DNA of 15,565 nucleotides from JAVBMO01 sp031552355 (GTDB lineage: Bacteria > Bacteroidota > Bacteroidia > Bacteroidales > P3): assembly GCA_031552355.1 (NCBI GenBank), contig JAVBMO010000014.1:1-15565 (forward strand), written 5' to 3'. Position numbers and translations under genes: made by a program. Shown here piece by piece: positions 13,681 to 15,565 of the stretch. The notes under the pieces are model-generated. The model was given only the letters and a program-made list of their open reading frames with translations. It had not been told where the DNA came from and made no database searches. Numbering within the stretch: the first letter of the stretch is position 1; every line of letters starts with the position of its first letter.

Positions 13681-14791
13681 TTATTCGTTGCCGAATTCCA
13701 TCAAATAAGCTTTGATAAATTCATCTATATCTCCATCGATAACCGCCTGTACATTAGACGACTGATAATTTGTTCGATGGTCTTTTACCCGGCGGTCGTC
13801 GAAAACATAACTGCGGATTTGCGAACCCCATTCTATTTTTTTCTTTCCGGCTTCGATTTTCTTTTGTGCCGCCCGGCGTTTTTCCAGTTCCATCTCATAC
13901 AACTGCGACTTCAACAAACGCATGGCATTGTCTCGGTTACCCATTTGTGAACGACTTTCGGTGTTTTCAATCATGATTTCCTTTTCCTCGCCGGTTATGC
14001 TGTCTTTGTATTTATAGCGAAGCCGAACACCGGTTTCCACCTTGTTTACATTTTGTCCGCCAGCGCCTCCTGAACGGAAAGTATCCCAAGAAATATCGGC
14101 AGGATTTATGGCAATCTCAATGCTATCGTCGGCCAAAGGCACTACAAAAACAGAAGCAAAAGAAGTCATCCGTTTCCCTTGCGCATTAAATGGCGACACA
14201 CGAACCAAACGGTGTACGCCATTTTCGGATTTCAAATATCCGTAAGCGTACTCGCCTTCTATTTGCAGGGTAACGGTTTTTATTCCGGCATCGTCGCCAT
14301 CAAGCCAGTTTGCTACAGAAACCTTGTAGTTATTGCGTTCACCCCAACGGGCATACATGCGGTAAAGAATTTCAGCCCAATCTTGTGCTTCGGTTCCACC
14401 TGCTCCGGCAACAATTTTCAACACAGCGCCCATGGAATCTTCTTCGTTGCGGAGCATATTCTTGAATTCTGCATCCTCCATAAGCTTTTGAGTGATTTCA
14501 AACTGTTGGACAATGTCGTCTTCGGTGGTTTCGCCCAATTCAAAAAATTCGTACAACACTTTGGAATCCTCTACCGACGAAGCCACTTCGTTATAGAGTT
14601 CCACCCACTTTTTCTTTCCCTTTATTTTTTGCATTACCTGTTTGGCGGTTTTGGTGTCGTCCCAAAATCCGGCCACTTCGGTTTGCTTTTCTTCTTCGAC
14701 AATTTGCTTTAATAAGTTTTCAATGTCAAAGGAACCTCCTCAAGTCCTCGCAACGCTTTTCGAGGTCTCTTACTGTTTCTATCGGTGTCAT
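13681..14791 (-). CDS. prfB: Peptide chain release factor 2, with programmed +1 frameshift
   Basis: RF2 recognises UGA and UAA stop codons in the ribosomal A site and triggers peptide release. It is read in two frames: 21 codons from the ATG at 14791 (MTPIETVRDLEKRCEDLRRFL) reach an in-frame TGA, then a +1 shift continues DIENLLKQIVEEE through 348 codons to the TAA at 13681. The total of 369 residues fits the family (365 in Escherichia coli). The second frame carries GGAGGQNVNKVETG with the catalytic GGQ and RVSPFNAQGKR with the RF2-specific SPF tripeptide. A gene call limited to the second frame would start at a GTG at 14676 and lose the N-terminal domain. It is divergent from the ABC-F gene and converges on the methyltransferase. 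Confidence 0.96.
14725..14740 (-). other. prfB: Programmed +1 frameshift site of prfB
   Basis: On the minus strand AGGAGG (14740-14735), a 3-nt spacer TTC, the slippery CTT (14731-14729), stop TGA (14728-14726) and C (14725) reproduce the classic RF2 autoregulatory signal. Low RF2 slows reading of UGA and lets the ribosome slip from CTT to TTT; high RF2 terminates. The skipped base is the T at 14728. Confidence 0.95.
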
Positions 14792-14811
14792 TTATCTCTT
14801 CTATTTTTTCG

Positions 14812-14819
14812 CAAAATTA
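14812..14819 (-). promoter_or_regulatory. Candidate prfB promoter, -7 element
   Basis: TAATTTTG on the minus strand matches TAnnTTTG exactly, 20 bp before the ATG at 14791. TTTC rather than TTTG occurs at about the -33 spacing. It is divergent from the ABC-F promoter 46 bp away. Confidence 0.5.
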
Positions 14820-14865
14820 CGAATAATGGTTGATTCAGCGAAAACTCAAAATAAAAGAAATTTTG

Positions 14866-14873
14866 TATCTTTG
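14866..14873 (+). promoter_or_regulatory. ABC-F gene promoter, -7 element
   Basis: TATCTTTG is an exact TAnnTTTG match followed by CATCCTCATTT, nearly the same initially transcribed sequence as at rpsF. The -33 region is poor. Transcription from here would give a leader of about 120 nt before the ATG at 14999, unusually long for this window. Confidence 0.6.
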
Positions 14874-14897
14874 CATCCTCATTTAAAACATACTCCA

Positions 14898-14915
14898 ATG
14901 AAGATAAACAATTAA
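14898..14915 (+). CDS. Possible 5-codon leader peptide upstream of the ABC-F gene
   Basis: ATG AAG ATA AAC AAT TAA encodes Met-Lys-Ile-Asn-Asn. It begins about 20 nt from the predicted transcription start. Its last two sense codons and stop overlap the 5' arm of the closing stem of the leader structure (14907-14919), so a ribosome on this mini-ORF would open that stem. A chance ATG in an AT-rich leader is possible. Confidence 0.35.
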   Translation: MKINN

Positions 14916-14995
14916 TAGCCGGTTTTTGAAACCGACATTTTTAAAACCTAAATAAATTATCGGTTTAATTGCCTTTGCAGGCGCTATTAATTGTT
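14907..14995 (+). promoter_or_regulatory. Predicted structured leader RNA (cloverleaf-like) of the ABC-F gene
   Basis: Perfect 13-bp closing stem: AACAATTAATAGC (14907-14919) with GCTATTAATTGTT (14983-14995). Inside, CGGTTT/AAACCG (14920-14925 with 14929-14934) forms a hairpin. AAACC/GGTTT (14944-14948 with 14962-14966) forms a second, and GCCT/AGGC (14971-14974 with 14979-14982) a third. The first and third abut the closing stem directly, allowing coaxial stacking. AAACCG at 14929-14934 could alternatively pair with CGGTTT at 14961-14966. The 3' arm ends 3 nt before the ATG, so the fold would hide the initiation region. I do not recognise a known RNA family. Confidence 0.6.
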
Positions 14996-14998
14996 ATT

Positions 14999-15565
14999 AT
15001 GAGTATTATTGTCAGCGATTTAACTTATCGCCACCCCAATCAACAGATTCTGTTCAGCCATTTGAATTTTTCGGCCGAAAACCGAAATAAAATCTCCATT
15101 GTAGGAAACAATGGTATTGGCAAATCTACTTTTTTGAAGCTGATAGCAGGCAAACTGCAAGTTACAGAAGGAACTGTTATTTCTTCCGCCAAACCATATT
15201 ATGTGCCACAACACACAGGTTTGCTCAACCAAAGTATTGCCGAAGTTTTGGGTGTTAATAAAAAACTGAAAGCCTTATCGGCCATTCTCAATGGCAGCGT
15301 TTCGCCTGAAGATTATGAAATTTTGAACGATGACTGGGATATTGAAACCCGTTGTCAAACAGCATGTTCTTATTGGAATTTGCCTTTAAAAAGTCTTGAA
15401 CAACCCATAGACAGTTTGAGTGGTGGTGAAAAAACCAAGGTATTTTTGGCAGGGATTCTTATTCATTCGCCGGAAATTATTTTGCTCGACGAACCTTCGA
15501 ATCATTTAGACCAAACCGGACGTGAATTGCTGTACGAATTTGTCCGTCAAAGCAAAGCGACCATT
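14999..15565 (+). CDS. ABC-F family ATPase, 5' part (runs off the window)
   Basis: Soluble ABC protein without membrane domains; ABC-F members act on the ribosome as translation factors or antibiotic-resistance (target-protection) proteins. The first 189 codons are present. The start MSIIVSDLTYRHPNQQ leads into ATP-binding domain 1: Walker A GNNGIGKST (36-44), Q-loop VPQ (69-71), signature LSGGEKTKVFLAG (140-152), Walker B IILLDEP (160-166) and SNHLD (167-171), where most ABC-F proteins have TNHLD. The arm insertion between Walker A and signature appears short. The linker (P-site tRNA-interaction motif) and domain 2 lie beyond the edge, so the subfamily and any resistance role cannot be judged. 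The gene follows a long structured leader and is divergent from prfB. Confidence 0.9.
   Translation, partial: MSIIVSDLTYRHPNQQILFSHLNFSAENRNKISIVGNNGIGKSTFLKLIAGKLQVTEGTVISSAKPYYVPQHTGLLNQSIAEVLGVNKKLKALSAILNGSVSPEDYEILNDDWDIETRCQTACSYWNLPLKSLEQPIDSLSGGEKTKVFLAGILIHSPEIILLDEPSNHLDQTGRELLYEFVRQSKATI

Noticed and set aside
14179..14712. 177-codon open frame antisense to prfB
   Set aside because: Shadow of the RF2 coding strand; Phe/Leu-rich translation with no domain and no promoter.
14676..14791. prfB as a broken gene or with a GTG start at 14676
   Set aside because: The in-frame TGA is part of the canonical programmed frameshift signal, and the upstream 21 codons match the RF2 N-terminus pattern.
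14907..14995. The leader cloverleaf as a tRNA gene
   Set aside because: The closing stem is 13 bp, there is no T-loop consensus, and the anticodon-arm and D-arm geometry does not fit.

Overview
The window looks like chromosomal core sequence from a member of the Bacteroidota (probably Bacteroidales or a close relative; the order is an inference). The best support is the promoters: ten gene starts are preceded by an exact TAnnTTTG element, the -7 signature of the Bacteroidota primary sigma factor. Most start codons follow A-rich, Shine-Dalgarno-free leaders. The conserved gene complement also fits. The sequence is moderately AT-rich. I saw no insertion sequence, CRISPR array, rRNA or tRNA.

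Layout, left to right. glyA (serine hydroxymethyltransferase) ends in a clear intrinsic terminator. A glycogen branching enzyme whose motifs match the eukaryotic GBE1 type follows. Next is a DUF4143-type AAA ATPase, preceded by two related inverted-repeat elements, then elbB. On the minus strand lie a CPA1-type cation/proton antiporter, cysS and a GNAT acetyltransferase. The plus strand resumes with a biotin-dependent carboxyltransferase and its biotin carrier, then the ribosomal operon rpsF-rpsR-rplI, then a TrmH/SpoU-type RNA methyltransferase. On the minus strand is prfB, an intact gene with the programmed +1 frameshift (21 + 348 codons). Divergent from it, running off the right edge, is the 5' part of an ABC-F protein gene.

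How the genes relate. Most are independent housekeeping units. The right third is about translation: bS6, bS18, bL9, an RNA methyltransferase, RF2 and an ABC-F protein, with CysRS further left. The carboxyltransferase and carrier are two parts of a biotin enzyme whose biotin carboxylase or membrane decarboxylase partner is not in the window.

The most interesting non-coding signal is the leader of the ABC-F gene. An 89-nt segment (14907-14995) can fold into a four-stem cloverleaf-like structure closed by a perfect 13-bp stem ending 3 nt before the start codon. A five-codon upstream ORF overlaps the 5' arm of that stem. This is the architecture of a translational attenuator. The second most interesting signal is the family of ACCGTG/CACGGT inverted repeats in front of the DUF4143 ATPase, one of which overlaps its promoter.
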